A DNA stretch of 64,000 nucleotides, from the NCBI GenBank assembly GCA_019351975.1, contig JABBOG010000005.1, positions 52,620 through 116,619 on the forward strand, given 5' to 3'. This document shows positions 26,715 to 34,705 of this stretch, in pieces. Position numbers and translations under genes: made by a program. Within the stretch, counting starts at the first letter, position 1. The number at the start of each line of letters is the position of its first letter. The notes beneath the pieces are model-generated. The model searched no databases and was not told the DNA's origin. It saw only the letters and a list, made by a program, of their open reading frames with translations. This DNA comes from Acidobacteriota bacterium. GTDB taxonomy: Bacteria; Acidobacteriota; Terriglobia; Terriglobales; Acidobacteriaceae.

Positions 26715-27908
26715 TTAGCCGCCGACGCCATTCAAACTGAATATCGGCAGATACAGCGCGATCAATACAATCACCACCACAACGCCCATCACAATCAGGA
26801 TCACCGGCTCAATCAGGCTCATAATCGCCGCCAGCGACGTCTGCACATCTTCCTCGAAGAACTCCGCCACAGAGTTCAGCATCTGCGGCAGCGCGCCCGT
26901 GCTCTCGCCCACCTCAATCATCTCGATCGACAACTCCGGAAACACCCCTGTCTTGTCCAAACTCACCGACAGCCCCTTGCCCTCGCGCACCGTCTCCACC
27001 GACACATACACGGCCTTCGCAATCTGCCGCGACTCGATCGAACGCGCCGCCGTCTCCAGGCTCGGCACCAACGGCAAACCGCCGGTCAGCAACGTCGCCA
27101 GCGTCCGCGAAAACAGCCCCACCTGATACTTCAGCCACACCGTACCGAGAATCGGCGTTTTAATCCGCACGCGATCGATCAGATCCGCACCCGCCTCACT
27201 CTTGCTCCAGCGCACAATCAGATACCCAATCAGCACCAGCAGCGGTGCAATATACAGTCCATAGTGCTGCACATTCTGCCCCAGCTGTAGCAACAGCACT
27301 GTAAGCGTCGGCAGCTTCGTCCCCAGCTGGTCATAGAGCGACGCAAACCGCGGCACCACAAACGTGATGAGAAACGTAAACAGCCCTATCACCATCACAA
27401 TCAGAAACGCCGGATAGATCAGCGACGCCCGTAGCTTCTTCCTGAACGTCAGCGAAACCCGCTGGAAGTCCAGATACCGCTGCAGCACCTCTTCCAAATT
27501 TCCCGACCGCTCGCCCGCTAACAGCGTCGTGGTGTACACCAGCGGCACCGTTCCCTGCGCCTCAAATGCCGCTGAAATCGACTCGCCCGTCTTCACGCGA
27601 TTGCCAACATCCTCCAACTGCGCGCGGAAACTCGGGTCCTTTTGCCGCTTCGCCAGCAGATCCAGAGAGCTCAAAATCGGCAACCCTGCGCGGATCAAGG
27701 TCAAAAACTGCTGATTAAAGATCAAAAACGCATCCAGTTTGATCTTTTTCTTCGCCGAACGCCCTATCGTCGAACGCGGCTTGACCGAATAAACAAGATA
27801 GCCCGCCTGCGTAAACCGCGCCCGCAACTCCTCTGCCGTCGCCGCAGCGTGCGTCTGCTCTTGCACACGTCCACGCTCATCCGCGAGTTTTACGATAAAT
27901 TCGTTCAT
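26715..27908 (-). CDS. gspF: GspF/PilC-type inner-membrane platform protein
   Basis: A 397-residue polytopic protein with two repeated T2SSF domains (about 65-190 and 265-390). The family signature is seen at FNQQFLTLIRAGLPI and again at FSRTLATLLTGGLPLV, each followed by a membrane helix pair, with a final helix at the C-terminus (VILIVMGVVVVIVLIALYLP). It is the first gene of the operon gspF-gspE-pilM-pilN-pilO-pilP-like-pseudopilin. A 103-bp gap separates it from gspE. Whether the locus builds a pilus or a type II secretion machine is not settled by sequence. Confidence 0.93.
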   Translation of the reverse strand: MNEFIVKLADERGRVQEQTHAAATAEELRARFTQAGYLVYSVKPRSTIGRSAKKKIKLDAFLIFNQQFLTLIRAGLPILSSLDLLAKRQKDPSFRAQLEDVGNRVKTGESISAAFEAQGTVPLVYTTTLLAGERSGNLEEVLQRYLDFQRVSLTFRKKLRASLIYPAFLIVMVIGLFTFLITFVVPRFASLYDQLGTKLPTLTVLLLQLGQNVQHYGLYIAPLLVLIGYLIVRWSKSEAGADLIDRVRIKTPILGTVWLKYQVGLFSRTLATLLTGGLPLVPSLETAARSIESRQIAKAVYVSVETVREGKGLSVSLDKTGVFPELSIEMIEVGESTGALPQMLNSVAEFFEEDVQTSLAAIMSLIEPVILIVMGVVVVIVLIALYLPIFSLNGVGG

Positions 27909-27990
27909 TCAGCTACTTAATCTTCACTTGGCGGCTCTCACCCATCTTAGACGCTCCAAGCTGTATTTCGCCGTCCGAAGTACGAACAAC

Positions 27991-29354
27991 TCAAGCAAAG
28001 GCCCTAAGGCTCGGATACTCCGCATAAATCAACCGCTGGTCCGCAGGGTCGAACTGCCCGAGCCTCCTCGGTACATCCTGCGATCGCGTCCCCTTTTGAT
28101 TCAGCACATTCATCAGGCTCCACTCGCGGCGCAGATCACGCGGCTCTTCAGCCTTAACGTCGTACCGCGTGAAATCGATCGCCATGTACGGACTCTTCGT
28201 CACCCAGTTGCGCAATAGCGCGAGCCGGAACTTGCGGTTCATAAACCACTCAATTTGAAGGTCTTTCTCGGATCCAGGAGCACCTGACCCTTTCTCTTCG
28301 AACCGATAGTTGAGTCCTCCATTGTTTGGGTGATGCCTTCTCCACTCCAGCCCGAAGGCCCCTTCCGTCATCGCCTGCGTATCCGGCCACCGTTCACGCG
28401 CAGCTTGCAGCCAGTATGTCAGGTCGTCGTCATGGCCGATGGAGACCTCCCAGATTGCCGTCACCCAGCCAAACCCGTTCAGTTCCACGCCGCGGTCAAA
28501 GTGGATCGCCGTCGTCGCCATCATCTCATTCCGTCCGACGGCCTGCCCCAGATCTCCCACCGTCTCAATCGGCCCAACTCCCATCCGGCTATTAAAGCCG
28601 CCCTGAAATCCCTCCCGCCGTGCCGCCAGAAAATCGCATGTCCATCCGTCAAGGCACACACAATCGATAAAATCCGCCACGCCCTGCGCAGGCTTCAGAT
28701 AGTGCTCGCGGCTCGGATAATACGGATAGCAGATCCCTCCATCGCCATCGCCATGGTCAATGCCGTGCTGGCTCCAAATCTGCCCCTGGCAGACGTGAAT
28801 ACCTTCGTCCCGCGCCAGATCCTGCTGATTTGCAGCGTCCATGAATCCGGCAACCACGCACTCTGGACGGTATCCTCCGCCAACCATCCTAGATACCACT
28901 CCCAGCGCCGTGTGCATCGTCTTCCGTATGTCCTCTCGCGCTGCGTACATCGGCGCGAAGTAGCCGCCCGGAATAAACGTAATCTCGTCGCCATATCGGT
29001 CGTGGAACGACGCGAGCAGCCGCCTGGCCTCCTGATACTGTTTGCGCTGATCGTGAAGCGCCAACTAATCGCCCACGTCATCCGCCCATCAGGGCAGCCT
29101 CTTGCAAACGCTTCACGCCGCGAACGGATGCGGGCTGGGCTGTTATCAGCGGATTCATCCAGTCCGATGGAACGCTCCGGAGTTACCTCAATCTGATTAA
29201 CCCGCACAACCGACACATGCGTCAAAAACCTACCGCGAAGCGGCGGCGCACTTGTTGACGACGCCTCAAGGTGCCCTGGCCGCCCGTTCAATACCAACGC
29301 CGCCGCTGACCCAGCGACCGTTCCTAGCACCTTGCGCCTCGTCCAATGCTGCAT
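27991..29354 (-). pseudogene. Frameshifted Tat-signal gene (DUF3863/DUF3864-like)
   Basis: Two open frames join into one protein if one base is restored near 29062-29066. The first frame starts at 29354 with a Tat signal (TRRKVLGTVAGSAAALVL), and continues to about GRMTWAISW. The second frame then carries ALHDQRKQYQEARRLLASFH and runs for about 355 residues to the stop at 27991. The second frame is preceded directly by TAG and would need a TTG start, so it is unlikely to be an independent gene. The large part resembles DUF3863/DUF3864 proteins as I remember them. It is either a decaying gene or a sequencing error. Confidence 0.72.
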
Positions 29355-29432
29355 CGACTTTTACCCCCTGAACTGCTGTCCGGCCATGATACTAAAGACC
29401 GCTCCAATCTGGCCGGGGGTGCCATAAACGAA

Positions 29433-29461
29433 GAAAGCCCCGCCAGGACGGCGGAGCTTTC
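29433..29461 (-). terminator. Rho-independent terminator after the Fe-S carrier gene
   Basis: On the minus strand, 20 bases after the stop codon, a 12-bp stem (GAAAGCTCCGCC with GGCGGGGCTTTC, one G-T pair, 5-nt loop) is followed by TTCGTTT. It separates the Fe-S gene from the frameshifted gene downstream. Confidence 0.8.
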
Positions 29462-29481
29462 AACACATCTACATCCGACAG

Positions 29482-29868
29482 TTACACGCTGAAGCTTGAT
29501 CCACACCCGCATGTTGACTTTACCTGCGGATTCTCAAACTTGAAGCCGGCCGCTTCCAGTGTTTCCACATAATCCACCGTGCATCCATTCAAATACATAG
29601 CGCTTGTAGCATCGACAAACACCTTCAGGTCGTCCACGCGAACAATCTTATCCATCATTCCAGCGGCGTTCTCAAATGACATCGAATATTGGAATCCGGA
29701 ACACCCGCCACCGACCACACCGATGCGCAGACCCGCAGGCACCGGATCCTGAGTCGCCATAATCTCTTTTACCTTTGTAACCGCCGCGGGCGTAAGCACC
29801 ACAGGGGCAGACGCCGTAGCTGGCGCATTCACGACTTCAACAGTAGGGTTTACGGCAGCAGTTGCCAT
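29482..29868 (-). CDS. A-type iron-sulfur cluster carrier (IscA/ErpA/HesB family)
   Basis: A 128-residue carrier that would receive and deliver Fe-S clusters to target enzymes. The first cluster-binding cysteine is in GVVGGGCSGFQYSMSF and the last two are in STCGCGSSFSV, the defining C-x(n)-CGC pattern. The N-terminal 25 residues are Ala/Thr/Val-rich and not part of the fold. It appears monocistronic with its own terminator. The sequence does not distinguish ErpA from IscA. Confidence 0.93.
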   Translation of the reverse strand: MATAAVNPTVEVVNAPATASAPVVLTPAAVTKVKEIMATQDPVPAGLRIGVVGGGCSGFQYSMSFENAAGMMDKIVRVDDLKVFVDATSAMYLNGCTVDYVETLEAAGFKFENPQVKSTCGCGSSFSV

Positions 29869-30061
29869 GGTAGGTTCTCCTTTGTAGCAGCATCCGGCGG
29901 AGCCATGGATGCTTGTTTTAGTCTATGCCCCAGCGACACGGGCGGCAAGCCCGATCTGTCCTATGCTGTTGGATGCCTGGAACCTGTTCAGGATGCTGCA
30001 AATGTGCCCCTGCCCCACGCTAGCCATCCTTGACATGAAATCAACGGCGTATCCTATAGTT

Positions 30062-30226
30062 ATGCGCATTCTTGAGATACTGGCGATGGCCTTTTTCAGG
30101 ACCTTCGGCATTACTGAACCTTCTGACCGGAAGCTGCGCAGCGCTGTCTGGTTCCTTCTGGCGATGTTTACCGCAATTATCCTGTGTTTTATTATCGGGG
30201 CTGCCATCCTTTTCCACACGGCATGA
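30062..30226 (+). CDS. 54-residue single-helix membrane protein
   Basis: A short frame beginning MRILEILAMAFFRTFGIT with a membrane helix at about residues 30-50 (FLLAMFTAIILCFIIGAAIL). A longer in-frame extension to 29909 has no protein-like character, so I use the ATG at 30062. The sequence has the look of a conserved small membrane protein, but I cannot name a family. It is divergent from the Fe-S carrier gene. Confidence 0.5.
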   Translation: MRILEILAMAFFRTFGITEPSDRKLRSAVWFLLAMFTAIILCFIIGAAILFHTA

Positions 30227-30387
30227 ATCACACTATACAACCTGAAGTGCTCACAGCGGTCAAGCAAACGGCGTATGCTTCGTTCATAAGTTGTTCGCAG
30301 AACCACACTGGCCACACAACCGTGGACCGGTAGGCACAAGGGATCGCACCTTATTGCACCAAAATTTTTCTTCTGGGGAATACAATC

Positions 30388-30666
30388 ATGGATACACTTT
30401 CGGTAATGGCCACCGTCTGGGGCATCATCGTAACTGCCTTCGTTGCAATCATGGTCTATCGTGGCCAACTCACTCAGCATGAGACTGATCAGCTTTTTCT
30501 CAGCGAAAACGCCCTTCCTGACGCTCAGGAAGAAAATGAGAAAATCATTCGTCGCGTGAACAAGATCCAGCCCTTCTGCGCAGGCATCGGAGGAGCAGCT
30601 GCAGTGCTCACGGTCCTGATCTTCGGCGTCTGGGTAGCTCAACTTGTTGCAAAATCTCGCTCTTAG
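30388..30666 (+). CDS. 92-residue two-helix membrane protein of unknown function
   Basis: The protein has an N-terminal helix (MATVWGIIVTAFVAIMVY), a charged middle with many Glu and Asn (EENEKIIRRVNKIQPF) and a C-terminal helix (GGAAAVLTVLIFGVWVAQLV). A terminator follows 76 bases after the stop, consistent with a single-gene transcript. Function unknown; nothing in the neighbours defines it. Confidence 0.6.
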   Translation: MDTLSVMATVWGIIVTAFVAIMVYRGQLTQHETDQLFLSENALPDAQEENEKIIRRVNKIQPFCAGIGGAAAVLTVLIFGVWVAQLVAKSRS

Positions 30667-30741
30667 GCCCCTCGTCGGCAGGCAATCATCCTGCTATACG
30701 CCGACTTCCACCGGGCCCTGCACCATCTCCCTCGTTGTACC

Positions 30742-30765
30742 GAGCCTACCCTCCGGGGTAGGCTC
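30742..30765 (+). terminator. Rho-independent terminator
   Basis: A perfect 10-bp stem (GAGCCTACCC with GGGTAGGCTC, loop TCCG) followed by TTCACATTT. It ends the small membrane gene and lies 107 bases before the aminotransferase start. No leader peptide was found before it, so I read it as a terminator rather than an attenuator. Confidence 0.72.
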
Positions 30766-30871
30766 TTCACATTTCCATACAAATTTCCTGCGACGATCAG
30801 CCATCTTCTCGTGAATTTGCAGTACATTGAACACAAGCTCCACCACAATCCAGCTGTTGCAGGAGACCGCC

Positions 30872-32041
30872 ATGCCGTCGTCCCCTCTCTTTCCATCCAT
30901 TGAAACCTCCCGCCGGTCGTTTCTCCGTCTGGCCGGTCTCGCTGCAACGGCCCCACTTATGACGGAAGGGCACCTGGCCTGGGCCGCGCAAAAAGCGGCT
31001 GCGAAGAGCACCTTCCCCAAGCTCCCTCACCCTTCCAATCCCAACGCCGTCATGATCGATGCCAATGAGAATCCCCTCGGCCCCTGCGACGCTGCGCTCT
31101 CCGCCATCACCGCGATCGCCAAAACCGGCGGACGCTACGACGCCACCGGATGCCAGGACGAACTCACGGACCTCCTCACAAAGGAGTACGCAGTTCCCGC
31201 CGATCACATCTGGATCTACGCAGGCTCCAGCGAACCCCTCCAGTTCACAGCTCTGGCCTTCACCTCACCTGAGCACTCCTATGTCGCCGCCGATCCCACC
31301 TATGAATCCGGCTGGGGAGCGGCCATCAGCAACGGTGCCAGCGTCCACAAGGTTCCGCTCACGCCCACCTACGCCCACGACGTAAAAGCAATGGTTGCCG
31401 CCGATCCGAACGCCGGCCTCCTCTATATATGTAACCCCAATAACCCGACCGGCACCCTGACACCCACACAGGACATTCTCTGGGCCTTGGAGAACAAACC
31501 AAAGGGCTCCGTCCTCGTCGTCGACGAAGCCTACATCCACATCGCGGGCTGTCCCTCGGTCATCGATCAGGTCGCCGCTGGAAAGGACATCATCGTCCTG
31601 CGCACCTTCTCCAAGATCTACGGCATGGCGGGCATCCGCTGCGGCGTCGCCATCGGACGTCCCGACCTCCTCGCCAAAATGATGGTCTATGGCCTCAACC
31701 CTCTGCCCGTCACCGGTGTTGCTGCAGCCTGCGCCAGCCTCAAGCAGCCGGATCTCGTCCCCACACGCCGCAAAATCATCGCCGACACGCGCAACTCGAC
31801 CTTCGCCTGGCTCGACGCAAAGGGTTACAAGTACATCCCTTCTGTCTCCAACTGTTTCATGATTGACACTGGTCGTCCAGGCCGTCAAGTCATGGCCGCC
31901 ATGCAGCAGCAGGATGTCTATATCGGACGCAGCTGGCCCATCTGGCCCACCTACGTCCGCATCACAGTCGGAACTCCCCACGAGATGCAGGTCTTCCAGA
32001 CGGCCTTTGAAAAAGTGATGAACTCCCCTGTTACGGCCTAA
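30872..32041 (+). CDS. Tat-exported class I/II aminotransferase (histidinol-phosphate aminotransferase-like)
   Basis: A PLP enzyme of the HisC-like fold I family, 389 residues. The ATG at 30872 has AGGAG six bases upstream, which decides the start over the ATG at 30827. The N-terminus carries a twin-arginine signal (SRRSFLRLAGLAATAP), so the enzyme should be exported folded with its cofactor. Catalytic features include DANENPLGP, the NPNNPTGT cofactor contact, the Asp of VVDEAYIHI and the PLP lysine in TFSKIYGMAGIRCG. It converges with pheA, overlapping its stop by a few bases. Cytoplasmic HisC lacks a signal, so this is probably not the histidine biosynthetic enzyme; the substrate is unknown. 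Confidence 0.88.
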   Translation: MPSSPLFPSIETSRRSFLRLAGLAATAPLMTEGHLAWAAQKAAAKSTFPKLPHPSNPNAVMIDANENPLGPCDAALSAITAIAKTGGRYDATGCQDELTDLLTKEYAVPADHIWIYAGSSEPLQFTALAFTSPEHSYVAADPTYESGWGAAISNGASVHKVPLTPTYAHDVKAMVAADPNAGLLYICNPNNPTGTLTPTQDILWALENKPKGSVLVVDEAYIHIAGCPSVIDQVAAGKDIIVLRTFSKIYGMAGIRCGVAIGRPDLLAKMMVYGLNPLPVTGVAAACASLKQPDLVPTRRKIIADTRNSTFAWLDAKGYKYIPSVSNCFMIDTGRPGRQVMAAMQQQDVYIGRSWPIWPTYVRITVGTPHEMQVFQTAFEKVMNSPVTA

Positions 32042-32934
32042 ATCTGTGCCGCCGCGGTATACCGCCCTAACTCTTTGACCATGCTGCAGTGCGGAGCAAG
32101 CGCCCGCACCGCAGCATCTGCCATGGCCTCGCCCTCAAATCTCAGCTCAACGTAAAACACATACTCCCACGGCTTTCCCGGCACTGGCCGTGACTCAATC
32201 TTCGTCAAATCGACACCCGCATCTCGTAGCTGTTCCAGCGCAGCGACGAGCGTTCCCGGCCTGTGCTCCACCGCGAACGCTACGCTCAGCTTATTCGGCG
32301 CTTGCATGAGAAGCGCCCTTTCGACGCTCCGCCGCAGCAGATGAAACCGCGTGTAATTCTGCGCGTGATCCTCGATACCCGCGACCAGCACCTGGCCACC
32401 GTACTCCTTCGCCGCTAGCTCGGGTGCCACACCGGCCGTGTCGCGCAATCCAGCCTCCATCACATGCTTCACACTTCCCGCTGTGTCATAAAACGGCATG
32501 GCCCGCGCCTGTCCGAAGCGATCCAAAAACCGCCTGCATTGCGACAGCGCCACCGGATGCGACAGAACTTGACGCACATCCTCCAGCCTCACGCCCGGCG
32601 CCGCGATCAGGTTGTGCCGTATCCGCAGCAGGCTCTCGCCATCGATCCGTACCGCATGCGTCAGCAACAGATCGTAGTGCTCCGCAACCGAACCATGCAG
32701 ACTATTCTCAATCGGCAGCATCGCCGCATCCACTCTCCCTGCCAGCAGCGCATCGATCACATCCGCCGACACGCTGCACGGCACTACCTCCGCCGCGCCC
32801 ATCTTCTCGACGGCAGCCATGTGGCTGTTTGATCCTCGCTCCCCCTGGATCGCGACACGCTCCGCGGCGGCGCTGCTACCACTTTTGGGCTGCGATCCAC
32901 CGCTGTTTTCGGAATTAGATATGTCTTCGCGCAT
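32038..32934 (-). CDS. pheA: Prephenate dehydratase with ACT domain
   Basis: Converts prephenate to phenylpyruvate in phenylalanine synthesis. I choose the ATG at 32934, which has AGGAG four bases upstream, giving 298 residues. The catalytic domain begins VAIQGERGSNSHMAA and includes the IENSLHGSV motif and the late YTRFHLL stretch containing the conserved Thr. The C-terminal ACT domain (about 215-290) holds the feedback-binding segment ESRPVPGKPWEYVFYVEL. No chorismate mutase domain is present. It is transcribed towards the aminotransferase gene. Confidence 0.93.
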   Translation of the reverse strand: MREDISNSENSGGSQPKSGSSAAAERVAIQGERGSNSHMAAVEKMGAAEVVPCSVSADVIDALLAGRVDAAMLPIENSLHGSVAEHYDLLLTHAVRIDGESLLRIRHNLIAAPGVRLEDVRQVLSHPVALSQCRRFLDRFGQARAMPFYDTAGSVKHVMEAGLRDTAGVAPELAAKEYGGQVLVAGIEDHAQNYTRFHLLRRSVERALLMQAPNKLSVAFAVEHRPGTLVAALEQLRDAGVDLTKIESRPVPGKPWEYVFYVELRFEGEAMADAAVRALAPHCSMVKELGRYTAAAQI

Positions 32935-33083
32935 CAATCTCCTATCTTCCATAAGATTCTCATATCCATAGGACAACCCAGCCTCCCAGACCCGCACCTT
33001 ACCATAACGAACGCCTGCACCTACGGCGGGACTAAAGTGAGGCGCTCATCAAAGGCCACACTATTTGATCGGAGTATCAAACT

Positions 33084-33233
33084 ATGCTTTGGACGATTAT
33101 TGTTGTTCTCCTCATCTTGTGGCTTCTCGGGCTGGTTACGAGTCATACATTCGGCGGCTTGATCTACATCCTTTTGGTTGTAGCTCTCATCATCCTCCTC
33201 TTCAACCTGTTGTCTGGAAGACGCGGACTCTAG
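33084..33233 (+). CDS. lmo0937-like small membrane protein (49 residues)
   Basis: A frame too short for routine calling, starting MLWTIIVVLLILWLLGL, with two hydrophobic helices separated by a short polar turn (VTSHTFGGLIY) and ending LLSGRRGL. This matches the family named lmo0937 (about 48 residues, MLW start and SGRR end), as I remember it. GGAG lies nine bases upstream. It is followed by a CsbD gene, and these two stress-associated families often neighbour each other. Confidence 0.82.
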   Translation: MLWTIIVVLLILWLLGLVTSHTFGGLIYILLVVALIILLFNLLSGRRGL

Positions 33234-33265
33234 GTCAGCATATCTACCCGGTAGATCGCAGGGCG

Positions 33266-33281
33266 CCCAACATAGGTTGGG
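33266..33281 (+). terminator. Short hairpin between the lmo0937-like and CsbD genes
   Basis: CCCAAC, loop ATAG, GTTGGG, with GTGTCC after it. The stem is only six pairs and no clear T-run follows, so it may be a weak terminator or an mRNA-processing hairpin. It sits 47 bases before the CsbD start. Confidence 0.4.
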
Positions 33282-33327
33282 TGTCCTGCACAAAAGTGAA
33301 ACCATACTATTGGAAGGAACATGGGCT

Positions 33328-33651
33328 ATGAGCACTGGAACTGAAAACACCCTCGCAGGAAAGTTCAACGAAGTCGCTGGAAAAGTGAAGCAATCCATTG
33401 GCGAGACCACGAACGATGACAGACTGGCCAATGAAGGCACTGCGCAACAAATCAAAGGTCATGCTCAGCAAGCCGTAGGTTCCGTACAGTCCGCAACCCA
33501 CGATGTGGCTGAGAGTCACCGCGAACGTGTTGAAGACATACACGAGCAAAAGGCTCACAACGTTCGCGAATCGATGACATCTACCGCACAGAACGTAAAA
33601 GAGAGCATCCAGAACAAAGCAGATAACTTTCGGGCTGAACACGAAAGCTAA
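33328..33651 (+). CDS. CsbD family stress-response protein
   Basis: A 107-residue, very hydrophilic, Gln/Glu/Lys/Ala-rich helical protein. The N-terminal 60 residues match CsbD (ENTLAGKFNEVAGKVKQSIG, then GTAQQIKGHAQQAVGSVQ). The C-terminal part is an added amphipathic, LEA-like repeat region. The start at 33328 is preferred because AGGA lies nine bases upstream, while the ATG at 33321 is too close to it. In Bacillus CsbD belongs to the general stress regulon; the molecular role is unknown. Confidence 0.9.
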   Translation: MSTGTENTLAGKFNEVAGKVKQSIGETTNDDRLANEGTAQQIKGHAQQAVGSVQSATHDVAESHRERVEDIHEQKAHNVRESMTSTAQNVKESIQNKADNFRAEHES

Positions 33652-33733
33652 TATCTCCGAGTCCTCCCGAAGCCGCCTCCTCGCGTGGCCGGGAAATGAA
33701 CGAAATGAAATGTGTCCCCCAGGCACATGGACT

Positions 33734-33766
33734 GCGACAAGGCCCGCTCTATGCGGGCTTTGTCGC
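33734..33766. terminator. Bidirectional terminator between CsbD and ubiA-like genes
   Basis: A 14-bp stem (GCGACAAGGCCCGC with GCGGGCTTTGTCGC, one G-T pair, loop TCTAT) lies between two convergent genes. It could end transcripts from both sides, although no long T-run follows on either strand. Confidence 0.65.
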
Positions 33767-33787
33767 ACCTGCCGATGACTGACCCCA

Positions 33788-34654
33788 CTACCGGCGATGC
33801 AGGACATCTGACGCAACAGACACAAAAAACACCACCGAAATGATACCGTTCAGCGTGAAAAAGGCAGCATTCATGCGACTCAGATCTCTCGGGCTGACCA
33901 GCGCATGCTCATACGCCAGAAGTAGGAGCACGATGCACATCCCGATCAGCGCAATCGTCCCCAAACCAAATACATGCAGCATGACGAAGAGCAGCACGAC
34001 CATCGCCAGGTGCATGGATCGCGCAATCCAGAAGGCGCGATCCAAACCGAATGCGGCGGGCACGCTGAACAGCCCCACCTTCCTGTCATGTTCGAAATCC
34101 TGACATGCATATAGCACATCGAAACCGCCAACCCAGAGGATCACGATTGCGGTCAGCAGAGCAGCTCTTGGTGCAAACGTCCCGCGCACAGCGATCCACG
34201 CCGCCGCCGGAGCGATTCCCAGCGCCAACCCCAGCACCAAGTGCGACCACCTCGTCACCCGCTTCATATAGCTGTACGCAAGCACCACCGCCAGCGCTAC
34301 CGGTGAGCACTCCAAGGTCAACCGGTTCAGCAACGCCGCTCCGATGACAAAAACGACCGATGCGGCAATCGTAAATGCCAGTACAAAGCCCTCAGACAGT
34401 TGCCCGGCGGGAATTGCACGCATCGCGGTTCGCGGGTTGGCAGCGTCAAGTTTCGCATCCACCAGCCGATTGAATGCCATCGCTGCCGACCGCGCCGCAA
34501 CCATACAAAGCACGATCAGACCTAGCACCCGCAGCGTCGGCCATCCATTCGCAGCCAGCACCGCGCCGGTCAGCGCAAATGGCAGCGCAAAGATCGAGTG
34601 CTCCCACTTGATCATCTCCAGCGTCACACGCGTGTTTCGCAGCACATTTTCCAT
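33788..34654 (-). CDS. UbiA-type prenyltransferase (4-hydroxybenzoate or menaquinone-pathway)
   Basis: An integral membrane aromatic prenyltransferase of 288 residues with about eight to nine membrane helices. The first Asp-rich motif is NRLVDAKLDAANPRT, and the second is present as YACQDFEHDRKVGLFS. These bind the Mg-diphosphate. The gene is 51 bp downstream of tamB on the same strand and may belong to that operon. Acidobacteria usually make menaquinone, so an MqnP-like role is plausible; the sequence alone does not separate it from UbiA. Confidence 0.85.
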   Translation of the reverse strand: MENVLRNTRVTLEMIKWEHSIFALPFALTGAVLAANGWPTLRVLGLIVLCMVAARSAAMAFNRLVDAKLDAANPRTAMRAIPAGQLSEGFVLAFTIAASVVFVIGAALLNRLTLECSPVALAVVLAYSYMKRVTRWSHLVLGLALGIAPAAAWIAVRGTFAPRAALLTAIVILWVGGFDVLYACQDFEHDRKVGLFSVPAAFGLDRAFWIARSMHLAMVVLLFVMLHVFGLGTIALIGMCIVLLLLAYEHALVSPRDLSRMNAAFFTLNGIISVVFFVSVASDVLHRR

Positions 34655-34705
34655 CAGATCTATCGTAAACCGCTCAGCCGATCAGCGGTCGTCCCCAGAC
34701 CAAAA

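Noticed and set aside
29909..30061. N-terminal extension of the small membrane protein at 30062
   Set aside because: The extra residues are Cys/Met/Pro-rich without a protein-like pattern; the ATG at 30062 starts the recognisable part.
30667..30871. Second aromatic attenuator before the aminotransferase
   Set aside because: A terminator hairpin is present but there is no leader frame with aromatic codons before it.
33242..33256. Palindrome ATCTACC-C-GGTAGAT near the lmo0937-like stop
   Set aside because: Short, single copy and without a neighbouring regulator; not enough to call a site.
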